DNA from: Pseudooceanicola algae
GTDB taxonomy: Bacteria > Pseudomonadota > Alphaproteobacteria > Rhodobacterales > Rhodobacteraceae
Assembly: GCF_003590145.2 (NCBI RefSeq)
Contig: NZ_CP060436.1
Span: 344,001 to 408,000, forward strand
Direction of reading: 5' to 3'
DNA length: 64,000 nt
In this document: positions 15,886 through 23,744 of the stretch, piece after piece
Numbering within the stretch: the first letter of the stretch is position 1
Layout of the letters: every line of letters starts with the position of its first letter
Notes under the pieces: model-generated
Database searches by the model: none
Told to the model about the DNA's origin: nothing
The model's input: the letters and a program-made list of their open reading frames with translations, nothing else
Program-made: the position numbers and the translations under genes

Positions 15886-16125
15886 TCAAACTAAGGGGCT
15901 GTTCCGGCAGGGATTGCACATGCGGTTGCCCGGTCCGTCGCTGAGGAACTGGCCGCCGCAGCACAGGCAGTTCCGGGTCTTCTGGCGGCGCTGGCGTTCC
16001 AGGCGGGTGGCGGCGCTGTGGGCGGTGTATTCGCAGGAATAGCCGCGGGTGAGCTGGCGGGGACCTTCGAATACGGCCCAGCCGTCACGGGATCCCCGGA
16101 CGGCGAGGGGCACTGCTTGGGTCAT
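15886..16125 (-). CDS. Small zinc-finger protein coupled to integrase
   Basis: A 79-aa protein whose ATG overlaps the integrase stop (ATGA). The C-terminal half has a CLCCGGQFLSDGPGNRMCNPCR motif with two cysteine pairs, forming one zinc knuckle. The pattern is common in prophages of this bacterial family next to integrases, but its job is not established; a recombination or regulatory accessory is possible. It is the last gene of the leftward early operon. Confidence 0.6.
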   Translation of the reverse strand: MTQAVPLAVRGSRDGWAVFEGPRQLTRGYSCEYTAHSAATRLERQRRQKTRNCLCCGGQFLSDGPGNRMCNPCRNSPLV

Positions 16126-17327
16126 GGCTTTTCCTTTCCATCATGGGGCCGGCGGATCGCGCCGATCGCGCGGCTGGCCGTCTCGAAACTTGCCGGCATG
16201 TAGGTATCCATCAGCTGCGCGTTCTGCGCGGCCGTGTTGCCTAGGACATCGCCCACGTCATCCTTCGTGGCGCCGCCCTGGCGCGCCCAGACGCTGCCGG
16301 TGCGGCGCAGGTCGCGGTACTGGATGGTGGCGCAGCTGGGCAGGTCCTCGGCCGCGCGGTTGCGCAGGCGCTGCCAGTCCTTCTGGAACTCGTCCAGGGT
16401 CCAGAGACCATTGCGGCCCGGCAGCAGGGGAATGTCCATGTCGCCTGCTGCCTCGGCTTGGGCCACGCGGCGCAGGACCAGGGGCAGGTTCTCGGGGTGA
16501 ACGGGCAGGGCGCCTTCCGTCTTTCGCTTGGAGCGGGTGAAGATCCAGACCCAGTTGGTGCGCTCGACGATTTCGTCGCCGTCGATCGTGCGCGTGACAA
16601 TGCGCCGGAAGGCGCTGACCCGGGCGGCGAGCACATCGGTCTGTCGCTGTCCCTGGAACAGAGACAGGCGCATTGCGTCGGCCGTGGCGCGGGCGCGGTC
16701 ATCGCCCAGAGCCTCGGCCGCCGCTTCCAGGGCGGCCAGCTCGGCCCCCGAGACGATGCGCCGGCGTGGCTCCGGCACGGCGATGCCCAGCTTGCTGCAG
16801 GGGTTCGAGTTCTGCGGCCGCCATTCGATCCGCTCGGCATAGGCCATGAGGATCGACATCATGGCGATCACGCGTTTGGCTTGGGTGGCGCCGCGTTCGC
16901 GCTGCAAGGTCTTGGCCCAGCGATACATCACGCCATGGGTGATATCGGTGGCCAGCTCGTCTGCCCACTTGTCCTCGATGATCTGCAGCCAGCCGCGGTA
17001 GCTGCGCTGTGTGGCAGGTTCGCGATCGGGCAGCTCGTCCCGGCGGTAGTCGCCGATCAGCGCGCCGATGGTGCGCCCGCCGCGCCGGATCTGGTCCGCA
17101 TCCTCCGGTGCCTTGCCGGCCTTGAGGGCCTGGCGGGCGCGGTTGGCCAGGCGGCGCGCCTGGGTGATGGTCCATCCCGGGCGCTCGGCATCGAGCTCGA
17201 TCGAGCTGATCCCCAGATCGCGCTGCTGGGTGCTGGGTTCCCACCAGACGCGCCAGGTCCCGTCCGCGCGCTGGCGTTGGCGCAGCCCCGTCACCTTGTC
17301 CGCGATCGGCTTACGGATCCGGCTCAT
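16122..17327 (-). CDS. int: Tyrosine recombinase/integrase
   Basis: A 401-aa phage integrase. Residues 85-180 form the SAM-like core-binding domain. The catalytic domain has R228 (FQGQRQTD), box II 'YRDLRRTG' with R341, and the nucleophile Y376 (MDTYMP). The usual box II histidine is replaced by R338, and the LGH motif reads LGN, so two non-essential positions deviate. It catalyses integration at the tRNA-Thr 3' end. It overlaps both neighbours by 4 bp, in an operon with the AlpA/Xis-like gene. It is separated from attL by a 4-kb cargo islet, which is unusual. Confidence 0.93.
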   Translation of the reverse strand: MSRIRKPIADKVTGLRQRQRADGTWRVWWEPSTQQRDLGISSIELDAERPGWTITQARRLANRARQALKAGKAPEDADQIRRGGRTIGALIGDYRRDELPDREPATQRSYRGWLQIIEDKWADELATDITHGVMYRWAKTLQRERGATQAKRVIAMMSILMAYAERIEWRPQNSNPCSKLGIAVPEPRRRIVSGAELAALEAAAEALGDDRARATADAMRLSLFQGQRQTDVLAARVSAFRRIVTRTIDGDEIVERTNWVWIFTRSKRKTEGALPVHPENLPLVLRRVAQAEAAGDMDIPLLPGRNGLWTLDEFQKDWQRLRNRAAEDLPSCATIQYRDLRRTGSVWARQGGATKDDVGDVLGNTAAQNAQLMDTYMPASFETASRAIGAIRRPHDGKEKP

Positions 17328-17647
17328 TGGTGGGCCTTCCAGGCGTCGGCCTTCTTGCGCACCTGGGCAATCCAGTTGCGGCAGGCAGCGGCAAACCCGG
17401 AGGCACCGGACGCGCGGAACCCGAGCAGGGAGATGTAGACATCGGAATAGCCCTCCGAGATCCGGGCGGGATTGTCCTGTCGCGTGGTCAATTCCCGGGA
17501 AAGCACGGTCACGGCCTCTCGATAGCGCCGATGACTTGCGGCCCAGTCGGAGCCTTCGATTGCGGGAAGGGTGTCCAGCATCGCGGCCAGCTCGTCAGCG
17601 GCGCTGAGAACACGGCTGCGATGGGCGGCATCGGAAAAGTCGGTCAT
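17324..17647 (-). CDS. Hypothetical protein upstream of integrase
   Basis: A 107-aa helical protein that I do not recognise, overlapping the integrase start and the Xis-like stop by 4 bp each. The conserved coupling suggests it is made together with Int and Xis. No cysteine cluster or membrane segment is visible. Confidence 0.5.
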   Translation of the reverse strand: MTDFSDAAHRSRVLSAADELAAMLDTLPAIEGSDWAASHRRYREAVTVLSRELTTRQDNPARISEGYSDVYISLLGFRASGASGFAAACRNWIAQVRKKADAWKAHQ

Positions 17648-17910
17648 GCGCTTCCTGCCTTCTGCATGAGGTGATCGAGGCGTGTGCGCGGCGGTGGCGC
17701 CGGCCGCTCCTCTTCGACAAGGCCCTGGCGATCGAGCCAGGCCAGAACGGCGCTGCGGCGCCAGAGCATGGGGCTGAGCGAATGGGGCATCGGCGGCGGG
17801 AAATCGTGGTCCCGTTCCAGCCAGTCCCGTTTGACTAGGAAGGAGGCGCGGCCGGACAGTTCCAGCAGTGACGCGACCTCTTCGGAGGTGATGAACAGCG
17901 TCCGGTGCAT
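17644..17910 (-). CDS. AlpA/excisionase-like DNA-binding protein
   Basis: An 88-aa protein starting at 17910 behind AAAGGAG. The order TSEEVASLLELSGR..., a hydrophobic turn, 'PPPMPHSLSPMLWRRSAVLAWLD' spread over residues 38-60, is that of MerR-like winged-helix excisionases and AlpA regulators: an HTH followed by 'P.....lwR...v..Wl'. It should direct excision or regulate int. It is coupled to the integrase operon. An upstream extension in the same frame is rejected because it lacks a ribosome site and overlaps the next gene. Confidence 0.65.
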   Translation of the reverse strand: MHRTLFITSEEVASLLELSGRASFLVKRDWLERDHDFPPPMPHSLSPMLWRRSAVLAWLDRQGLVEEERPAPPPRTRLDHLMQKAGSA

Positions 17911-17921
17911 GGGGTCTCCTT

Positions 17922-18494
17922 TCAGGCGGGGCTCGGGATTGTCTCGATGACCTGCGCCACGGCCCCGGTCACCGGCAGCAGCACGGCGCGCGAGGCGACG
18001 CGGGCAAAGGTCATGTTCGTGCGGGTCGCGCCGGGCAGGGCGGCCAGGGCATCGGCCCAGCGGTCCGCCCAGGGCGTGGTTTCGAAATGCTGTGCCAGGA
18101 AGGCGACGGACCGGCCGGAAGCGATGCAGAGCATGCCTTCTTCCGGCCGGATCCGGAGGCCGCCATAGGCGAGCTGGCGGTTGGCGGCCTTCTGGTCCGC
18201 GCCCACTTCCCCCAAAGCGGTGCGGATCCAGTCGGCGACGCGGCACGGCCTGTCTCCATCCGAGAAGTAAGGCCGCGCCAGCAGGTGCGCGAGGCAGTCC
18301 ATGCCGGTCTCGATCGAGCAGTAGCCATCGGTCACGTCGATCCCTTCCAGCTTCTGCCCGGGGCGCAGGCTGCGGCGCGCCATGCGCAGCGCTTCGTCAC
18401 GGTTGGACGCGGGGATCGTGTATTGACGGCATACGGTCTCCGTCACGGTCGCGCGGTAGTGGCGCAAACCGTCGATATCGGCATGAGATGTCAT
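17922..18494 (-). CDS. Phage protein sharing a domain with the prophage DUF927 helicase
   Basis: A 190-aa protein. Its C-terminal part (about residues 125-180: PWADRWAD..., then TNMTFARVASR) matches the C-terminus of the 671-aa DUF927-type protein of the same prophage (TPWAEGVW..., SANMTFARVPSR) over about 50 residues, with the same spacing. The shared piece is probably a small domain used in replication or its control. The N-terminal half is unrelated and unrecognised. It lies 11 bp upstream of the Xis-like gene in the leftward early operon. Confidence 0.5.
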   Translation of the reverse strand: MTSHADIDGLRHYRATVTETVCRQYTIPASNRDEALRMARRSLRPGQKLEGIDVTDGYCSIETGMDCLAHLLARPYFSDGDRPCRVADWIRTALGEVGADQKAANRQLAYGGLRIRPEEGMLCIASGRSVAFLAQHFETTPWADRWADALAALPGATRTNMTFARVASRAVLLPVTGAVAQVIETIPSPA

Positions 18495-18502
18495 GGTGTT
18501 AC

Positions 18503-18730
18503 CTAGTCTGAAAAGCGATCTGCCAGAGCTTGGCCGAAACGGGCCAGAGCCTGCCGGTCGTCCTGACCGAGCTCCGTGGCGTAGTCGCAGAACTCGTCGA
18601 AGTTCATGGAGGGCGGCGAGACCAGGTCCGCGATCTTTGCCAGCACGTAGGGGGTCTGTTCCATCTTATCGACAAGCTCCGACACGATTTCATCGCGCAG
18701 GACGCCCGTATGGAAATGATAATCGCTCAT
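18503..18730 (-). CDS. Small hypothetical early phage protein
   Basis: A 75-aa acidic protein, ATG at 18730, 8 bp upstream of the 190-aa gene. Mostly helical (DEIVSELVDKMEQTPYVLAK). I do not recognise it. Confidence 0.45.
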   Translation of the reverse strand: MSDYHFHTGVLRDEIVSELVDKMEQTPYVLAKIADLVSPPSMNFDEFCDYATELGQDDRQALARFGQALADRFSD

Positions 18731-18831
18731 GGGAACCTTGGGGGGTATCCCCGCGCGCGCCCGGCGCGGGGGTGTTGGGACAACAGGCCGGCAGGATTGG
18801 GATGTCTACCGGGGGCGCCCCGACGGGAACG

Positions 18832-19113
18832 TCAGGCCGCGCCAGGCGCGGGCTTGTCTGTCGATACCTGGGGGCGGTGGTCTTCGAGGAAGATCACCTT
18901 CGGGTCGAGCTGCCCGATTTCGATCCGATAGGCGGTGCGCCACTGGATCAGCTCGTCGAACAGCGGGCCGATGGCCGCCAGCAGGGCCTCTGCCTCTGCC
19001 CGCGAGGGGATTTCGCCGCGATGGGCCGCATAGGCGCAGTCGCGCAGGGTGCAGAGCTGCGGATCCCCGATGGGGCCCGGCTGCGCGAGGGGTATTCCGT
19101 CGTGATGTGCCAC
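18832..19113 (-). CDS. Small hypothetical early phage protein, GTG start
   Basis: A 93-aa protein beginning at GTG (19113), chosen because AGGAGG lies seven bases upstream. A short CTLRDCAYAAHRGEI stretch contains two cysteines. It is the first gene after the leftward early promoter and may be a regulator, though no HTH is evident. The family is unknown to me. Confidence 0.5.
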   Translation of the reverse strand: MAHHDGIPLAQPGPIGDPQLCTLRDCAYAAHRGEIPSRAEAEALLAAIGPLFDELIQWRTAYRIEIGQLDPKVIFLEDHRPQVSTDKPAPGAA

Positions 19114-19143
19114 GAGAGCCTCCTGAGCATGTTTCTGCCCTTG

Positions 19144-19172
19144 AGTTAGGAGACGTGACCCGTGACTGTCAA
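19144..19172 (-). promoter_or_regulatory. Candidate leftward early promoter
   Basis: On the minus strand TTGACA (complement of 19167-19172) is followed after 17 bp by CTAACT (19149-19144). It lies 31 bp upstream of the GTG start at 19113. The 12-bp word AACTAAAAAAGT directly abutting it (19171-19182) recurs in the cI-cro interval at 20308-20319, which may mark a shared regulator site. Confidence 0.4.
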
Positions 19173-19181
19173 CTAAAAAAG

Positions 19182-19412
19182 TTAGGAAATGTAAAAGTAA
19201 TCCTCGGATATGTAACTCAACATCCGCACGTAATAGCTGTTTAGCTTCCTGCTGTGAAATTCTCGAATGGTGTAGTTGAATACGGATGCCACCCCTCCGC
19301 CAAGCACCATTGAGACCAGTATCAGCATATCTTCGCCGGTCCGGAATTCGGATGCGAGAAGGAGATACGCCCCGATGGTTCCCAGTATAAAGGTGCAAAT
19401 TGTAGCGAGCAT
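19182..19412 (-). CDS. Small membrane protein next to the repressor
   Basis: A 76-aa protein with two hydrophobic segments (about residues 3-20 and 29-46) and a basic, tyrosine-rich tail. It sits between cI and the leftward early promoter on the same strand as cI, so it may be expressed in the lysogen. Frame is open upstream to 19490 without an ATG, so a longer form from a non-standard start cannot be excluded. A superinfection-exclusion role would suit position and topology, but there is no direct evidence. Confidence 0.45.
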   Translation of the reverse strand: MLATICTFILGTIGAYLLLASEFRTGEDMLILVSMVLGGGVASVFNYTIREFHSRKLNSYYVRMLSYISEDYFYIS

Positions 19413-19564
19413 TGCCGCTTCGCCGCTGGCTATTCGGATCTCCCTTCGGATCGCCGCTTGAGCGCGAAGGAAGCGGTCATAGTCTTTCTTCTCACTTGCA
19501 TCCTAGAGCATTCGGCTTGCGTATTCCAGATCCCTAATCCGCGTTGCGCTCACCCATGCCCCAC

Positions 19565-20263
19565 CTAACTTCGCCATGACGCAATGACCTTTGCTCTGAT
19601 GACCACATTCACAAAGTCCACGATATGTATCCTCTGGTCGAGATTGGGTCCGGCTGCGGGTACGAGGGCGGGCGGATCATACTTTCGCAGTATCGTGGTC
19701 TTGCCCTTATTGCCCCAGTTTGCGACGTCGGCGACTACAATGTCTCCCGGTTTGCAGAGTTCGGACAGGCCTCGATCTGCAAGGATGATGTCGCCAGGCA
19801 TATAGCCGCACATTGAGACCGCGTAGCTGTTGACCTCCCACATTTCAGAGTTCTCGTTGAGGCCAAGCGCGCCAGCTACCTCTGTGGCCTTCCTGTGAGT
19901 TGTGTTTCCCTGGTGAAGCGCCAGAAGTTCGCTCTGGTCGCTGCGAACCAAGAGGCGATGCGCGTTCTCCTCGCTGAGAGCGCCAGGTGGTCGCGTCCTA
20001 CGCGCAGTGGTGGGAGTGTCTGCCTGAATGGGCATGCTTTCCTTGGGGGGCTGTGATTGCAGGACCACCCCTGCACGTGTCAGCACCTCGTCGATCGGCA
20101 CTTCTAGGGCATCGGAGAAAGCTTGCGCCCACTCCAGCGTCATTTTCTGACGCCCGTTATAGATGTGGGATACATTTGAGCGCGACTTTCCAAGGCGACC
20201 GGCAATCGCATCGGCCGTTACGCCGACCTTCTTTTGTTGGGCTTTAAACCATTTGTCATCCAT
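19565..20263 (-). CDS. CI/LexA-like prophage repressor
   Basis: A 232-aa protein. Residues 1-60 form an XRE-type HTH (AIAGRLGKSRSNVSHIYNGR). The C-terminal half (EVNSYAVSMCGYMPGDIILAD) resembles an S24 peptidase/dimerisation domain, with S at the GD/NSM-like site and a possible lysine in KTTILRKY. It should maintain lysogeny and may be cleaved on SOS induction. ATG 20263 is preferred because a 14-bp palindrome lies just upstream. There is no Shine-Dalgarno, so the message may be leaderless as with lambda cI. An in-frame GTG at 20281 is the alternative. Confidence 0.8.
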   Translation of the reverse strand: MDDKWFKAQQKKVGVTADAIAGRLGKSRSNVSHIYNGRQKMTLEWAQAFSDALEVPIDEVLTRAGVVLQSQPPKESMPIQADTPTTARRTRPPGALSEENAHRLLVRSDQSELLALHQGNTTHRKATEVAGALGLNENSEMWEVNSYAVSMCGYMPGDIILADRGLSELCKPGDIVVADVANWGNKGKTTILRKYDPPALVPAAGPNLDQRIHIVDFVNVVIRAKVIASWRS

Positions 20264-20282
20264 CGCGAGAGAGGTAAGCACC

Positions 20283-20296
20283 CGTTACTAGTAACG
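20283..20296. promoter_or_regulatory. Repressor operator palindrome
   Basis: CGTTACTAGTAACG is a perfect 14-bp palindrome located 20 bp before the cI start and 63 bp before the cro-like start. It overlaps where the cI -10 region should lie, so it suits autorepression and control of the rightward promoter. Confidence 0.6.
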
Positions 20297-20321
20297 CGAG
20301 GTAGAAAAACTAAAAAAGTGA

Positions 20322-20351
20322 GTGACAGGGGCTTTCCGCTCAAGCTATATC
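20322..20351 (+). promoter_or_regulatory. Candidate rightward early promoter
   Basis: GTGACA (20322-20327) and CTATATC (20345-20351) are 17 bp apart. Transcription would begin about 20357, only a few bases before the ATG at 20359, implying a leaderless or nearly leaderless cro-like mRNA. Confidence 0.35.
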
Positions 20352-20358
20352 TCGTGTC

Positions 20359-20676
20359 ATGACCAGTCACCTCACACCACTTGCGGTATGCGAACGCATG
20401 ATCGGCCCTATCGAGCTGATTTCCGTGCTTTGCGGGTATTCCGAAAAGGCCGCGTATCGCTGGCGTCACCCGTCGAACACGCGGGCCGGCGGCGATTTCC
20501 CGTCACTGCGGGATCTTCGCCGGCTGCATGCCCATGTCCGCGCCCATGACCTGCCTCTGAAGCCGGAATGGCTGATCTGGGGCGCCTTCGAGGACGAGGT
20601 GGAGGCGGCAATCCGCGCCCATCCCTGTCCCCTGCCGCTTGTGGCCCGGCTCCGCCCGGAGGTGGCCGCGCAATGA
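20359..20676 (+). CDS. Cro-like HTH regulator
   Basis: A 105-aa protein divergent from cI. Residues about 10-50 (MIGPIELISVLCGYSEKAAY and on) form a putative HTH, and the C-terminal part is a helical extension. First gene of the rightward early operon, so it is placed as Cro or an early activator. Its upstream region lacks a ribosome site, which fits a leaderless transcript. Next gene starts at the stop codon. Confidence 0.55.
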   Translation: MTSHLTPLAVCERMIGPIELISVLCGYSEKAAYRWRHPSNTRAGGDFPSLRDLRRLHAHVRAHDLPLKPEWLIWGAFEDEVEAAIRAHPCPLPLVARLRPEVAAQ

Positions 20677-20972
20677 TGTTCCCCCCGTCCCACAGCCTGT
20701 TGCCTTGCCGGACTGCCTCGATGGACGGGCACCTGGGGCCGGTGCGCGAAAGGCGCGCCGGTCCCCCTTTCTCTTCCTGTTCCGGAGGGCGTGCGGGCAG
20801 CGCGTGCTTCGGGCGCGGGCGCTGCCTCATCCTCCTCCCGAGGCTGGCGCCCGCGCATGTTTTCGGATCGGCCGCTTCGAGCAGACACCCCACGGGTGGA
20901 AGCGGTCGCGAGCGGCGGGGCAGGGTTGCCGGGCAGCCATCCCGCCTCGCCGCGACAAGGGGGCGGGCATGA
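20673..20972 (+). CDS. Doubtful small ORF after cro
   Basis: ATG overlaps the cro stop (ATGA) and the frame ends at the start of the next gene, so coupling is plausible. However, the 99-aa product is rich in R, G, S and P with no recognisable fold, and could be chance in GC-rich DNA. If it is not coding, 20677-20968 is an untranslated leader with no other visible feature. Confidence 0.25.
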   Translation: MMFPPSHSLLPCRTASMDGHLGPVRERRAGPPFSSCSGGRAGSACFGRGRCLILLPRLAPAHVFGSAASSRHPTGGSGRERRGRVAGQPSRLAATRGRA

Positions 20973-21253
20973 GTGTGGCAAAGCTCAAGGTCCTGGCCTG
21001 GGTGGCCGGGATGCAGGCGCGGACCAGCACGCTGCTGGAAAGCAGCCTGCGCAGCCAGCTTGAGGATCGCATTGCCGCTCTGCCTCAGGGCGATGCGCTG
21101 CGCCAGCTGGTCGAGGCCTTTCTGTCGGCAATGGACGCCGCGGCGCGGGATCCCGGCGCGCGGATCGCGGCGGGCGAAGCGCTGGTCGGCGGTGTTCGTC
21201 ATCTCGCCCTGGCCGAGGCCGGGGACAATATCAGGAGGATTTCCGGTGAATGA
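20969..21253 (+). CDS. Small helical early phage protein
   Basis: A 94-aa, alanine-rich, all-helical protein. ATG 20969 follows an AAGGGGG site. GTG of the next gene overlaps its end. Part of the rightward early operon leading to the primase; no recognisable motif. Confidence 0.5.
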   Translation: MSVAKLKVLAWVAGMQARTSTLLESSLRSQLEDRIAALPQGDALRQLVEAFLSAMDAAARDPGARIAAGEALVGGVRHLALAEAGDNIRRISGE

Positions 21254-21578
21254 CCGCATGAGCCTGCAAGACCAGATCGCGATCAATGCCGCCATGGCGC
21301 TGGTGTTGACCGTCGTTGCCGATCCGGCCCGTGAGAAGATGCACCTGGCCATCCTGCGCGAGGCGGCATCGCAGATGGTCGATGGCCGCCCGCGGTTCGA
21401 ACCGTTCCTCGATGCGGCGCGCGCCATGGTGGGTGCCGCCCAGGTCCGGCCTGGCGGATCCGGCGCCGACTGGACCCGCGCCACCTGGCAAATGAAGGAC
21501 GCGCTGCGCGCTATCGTGGAATGGCGTCTGGGTGAAGCACAGGAGAAGGCGGATGCGCGCCGGGCGGTTGCGGCGTGA
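21246..21578 (+). CDS. Small early phage protein, GTG start
   Basis: A 110-aa helical protein. GTG at 21246 is chosen because AGGAGGA stands seven bases upstream, better than the internal ATG at 21258. It overlaps both neighbours. Function unknown; probably a replication accessory by context. Confidence 0.5.
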   Translation: MNDRMSLQDQIAINAAMALVLTVVADPAREKMHLAILREAASQMVDGRPRFEPFLDAARAMVGAAQVRPGGSGADWTRATWQMKDALRAIVEWRLGEAQEKADARRAVAA

Positions 21579-22264
21579 CCGGCGTGGATACTCTGATGCA
21601 GCGCCTCGTCCAGGAAGAGCAGCTGGCCCGGCGCCGTCTTCGCGCGGCGCATCTGGTCGAGACGCTGGCCGGCGCGATCGCGGTGCTGGACGTGCCGGTC
21701 AGCCTGGAGCGCCGGGGCGGAGCCATGGTGTTAACCTTGGACTTTTGGAATCCTTCGGATCCATGCGCAGACGCCGGTGGGCAGGACATCGCGCTTGCTG
21801 CGCAGCCGATCGAGATGGCCGGTTCGGATCCCTTCAAAGCGGCCACGCCAATCGCACAGGCCCAGGCTTCAGCTGTCGATGAAGATCCTGCACCGGAAGC
21901 GGGCACGGATGACGTTGAGGTCGAACCGGAGAGCGCAAATGCAGCAGCGGACAGCGCGCCAGTCCCGGGGCCCTTGGCGTTGCCGGAAAGCGCCCCGGTC
22001 ATCCTCAAAGTCGTACAGGCCCACTTGAACGCGCTTGGATACATCAGCCCCTGGTGCCCGCAAACGGATCACCAGCTGATCGCGCGTTTGACCGACGGCT
22101 TGAAGCTGCCCGCCGTCGCACAGGAGCTGGGCATCCCGGTCGATGACTGCCGCAAGAGGTTCTCCGCGCTTTGCCCGCAAACCGATTGGGATGCGCAGCT
22201 GCGCCTTCTGCGGGTCTTGGGCTGCCGGGCCGGGCTGAAACAGCCCGTCTCGGACGAGGCCTGA
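21575..22264 (+). CDS. Phage protein with C-terminal HTH-like segment
   Basis: A 229-aa protein beginning at GTG inside the previous stop (GTGA). The middle (about 70-130) is an acidic, proline/alanine-rich linker. The C-terminus (LIARLTDGLKLPAVAQELGI then CRKRFSAL) looks like a helix-turn-helix of the sigma/replication-regulator type. It directly precedes the primase, so it may recruit the replication proteins to the origin. No known family recognised. Confidence 0.45.
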   Translation: MTGVDTLMQRLVQEEQLARRRLRAAHLVETLAGAIAVLDVPVSLERRGGAMVLTLDFWNPSDPCADAGGQDIALAAQPIEMAGSDPFKAATPIAQAQASAVDEDPAPEAGTDDVEVEPESANAAADSAPVPGPLALPESAPVILKVVQAHLNALGYISPWCPQTDHQLIARLTDGLKLPAVAQELGIPVDDCRKRFSALCPQTDWDAQLRLLRVLGCRAGLKQPVSDEA

Positions 22265-22268
22265 TGCC

Positions 22269-23423
22269 ATGTCCGCAGCCATGCGCCAGACCTACTCCCT
22301 GGACGAGATCAAGCACATGCTGATCGCGCGGCTCGAGGACGTGGTGGCGCGCTATGCGCCGCCTGCCCATGGCAGCTACCGGGCGCATGGCAAGTTCTTC
22401 ACCCTGAACCCCGGCCGGGCCGACCGTCACGTGGGCAGTTTCTGCGTGACGATGCAGGGGGCCAGCCGGGGGCGATGGAACGACTATGCCGTCGGCGATG
22501 TGCCGGGCCAGGGATTTGGCGACGTGCTGGACCTGATTGCGCTGTCGCTTGGCTGTTCCACCACCGATGCGATCCGTGAGGCGCGGGGTTTTCTGGGCTT
22601 GCAGACCGCCAGTGCCGAGGACGTGGCGCGGCATCGGGCGGCGGCAGAGAGATCCCGTCGCCTGCAGGCAGAGGCAGCTGCCAAGGAAAAGGCCGCACGG
22701 GCGAACCGTGCGAAGGCGGCGCGCGCGATCTGGCATTCCGGCCAGGCCCGCCTGCGCGACACGCCGGTGGACCACTACCTGCGCGGCCGCAGCATCGACC
22801 TGTCCCGCCTGGGGCGCCAGCCCGGCGTCCTGCGGTACGTACCGGACTGCCGGTATCAGCATATGGATCGGGAGAGCGGCGAGATCATCGAAGGGCGACA
22901 TCCGGCGATGGTCGCGGCCGTCACCGATCGGCAGGGCCGGACCGTGGCTTGCCATCGCACCTACCTCGGCATCGGTCCCGATGGCTGGGGCAAGGCGGCA
23001 GTGCCGCAGGCCAAGAAGGTGCTGGGCGATTATGCCGGTGCCTATGTGCCGCTCTGGAAGGGCATGGGGCCACGCGGAGGGAAGCCGCCCGCACTGCACG
23101 AGGCAGAGCCGGGCCAGCACGTCTTCATCGCGGAAGGCATCGAGGATGCCCTGTCGGCCGTGCTGTTGCTGGACGGCTTGCCGCGGGTGATCGCGGCGAT
23201 TTCGCTCTCCAACCTCGGCCAGGTCGCGCTGCCGCCAACCGTGTCCCGCGTCACGCTGATTGCGGACCAGGACGAGGGCGAGCAGGCCCGCGCTGCACTT
23301 GATCTGGCAATTGCCCAGCACCGCCGCGCCGGGCGCGAGGTGCGCCTATGGCGCAATGAGTGGGGCGGCAAGGATCTGAACGATGCGCTTCGGATGCTAA
23401 AGGCAAAGGAGGAAGGGTCATGA
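22269..23423 (+). CDS. TOPRIM-type phage primase
   Basis: A 384-aa protein. A basic N-terminal region (about 20-100, with RWNDYAVGD) precedes a coiled linker. The C-terminal TOPRIM domain has its glutamate in VFIAEGIEDALSA and its DxD in LIADQDEGEQA. This matches the DUF7146 plus Toprim_3 arrangement of prophage primases. No zinc-ribbon cysteines are seen at the N-terminus, which the family lacks or replaces. It works with the DUF927-type helicase encoded just downstream to start replication. Confidence 0.8.
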   Translation: MSAAMRQTYSLDEIKHMLIARLEDVVARYAPPAHGSYRAHGKFFTLNPGRADRHVGSFCVTMQGASRGRWNDYAVGDVPGQGFGDVLDLIALSLGCSTTDAIREARGFLGLQTASAEDVARHRAAAERSRRLQAEAAAKEKAARANRAKAARAIWHSGQARLRDTPVDHYLRGRSIDLSRLGRQPGVLRYVPDCRYQHMDRESGEIIEGRHPAMVAAVTDRQGRTVACHRTYLGIGPDGWGKAAVPQAKKVLGDYAGAYVPLWKGMGPRGGKPPALHEAEPGQHVFIAEGIEDALSAVLLLDGLPRVIAAISLSNLGQVALPPTVSRVTLIADQDEGEQARAALDLAIAQHRRAGREVRLWRNEWGGKDLNDALRMLKAKEEGS

Positions 23424-23731
23424 TGCGACTGTCCGATCAGCGGTTCGAAACCGGCGACGAATGGGTGGCGGCCTTGCCTGGTCGGTTGCGGACCGCAGCG
23501 GCACTGACCTCCGAGGGAAAATCGATCCGCATTGATGTTCTGATGAGCCCCGAGATGGCCCGGCAGGCGGCGCGACAGCTGGATCTTCTGGCGCGGTCGC
23601 GGCCCGAGCTTGGCGAGGTGCCCATCTGCCTGCCGCAAGCCGAACCATTTTCGCGAAGGGCGCTCGGCAGTGTCCTGATCGTCTGGACCATGATCCTGGC
23701 GGCCATCGCGATCCTGGTCGCGGTCATCTAG
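23420..23731 (+). CDS. Small protein with C-terminal membrane anchor
   Basis: A 103-aa protein; ATG 23420 sits in the primase stop and follows GGAGG. Residues about 82-101 (VLIVWTMILAAIAILVAVI) form one transmembrane helix at the extreme C-terminus, so it is probably tail-anchored. A membrane protein between primase and helicase genes may tether the replisome; this is inference. Confidence 0.55.
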   Translation: MMRLSDQRFETGDEWVAALPGRLRTAAALTSEGKSIRIDVLMSPEMARQAARQLDLLARSRPELGEVPICLPQAEPFSRRALGSVLIVWTMILAAIAILVAVI

Positions 23732-23744
23732 GCGACCCGACCGA

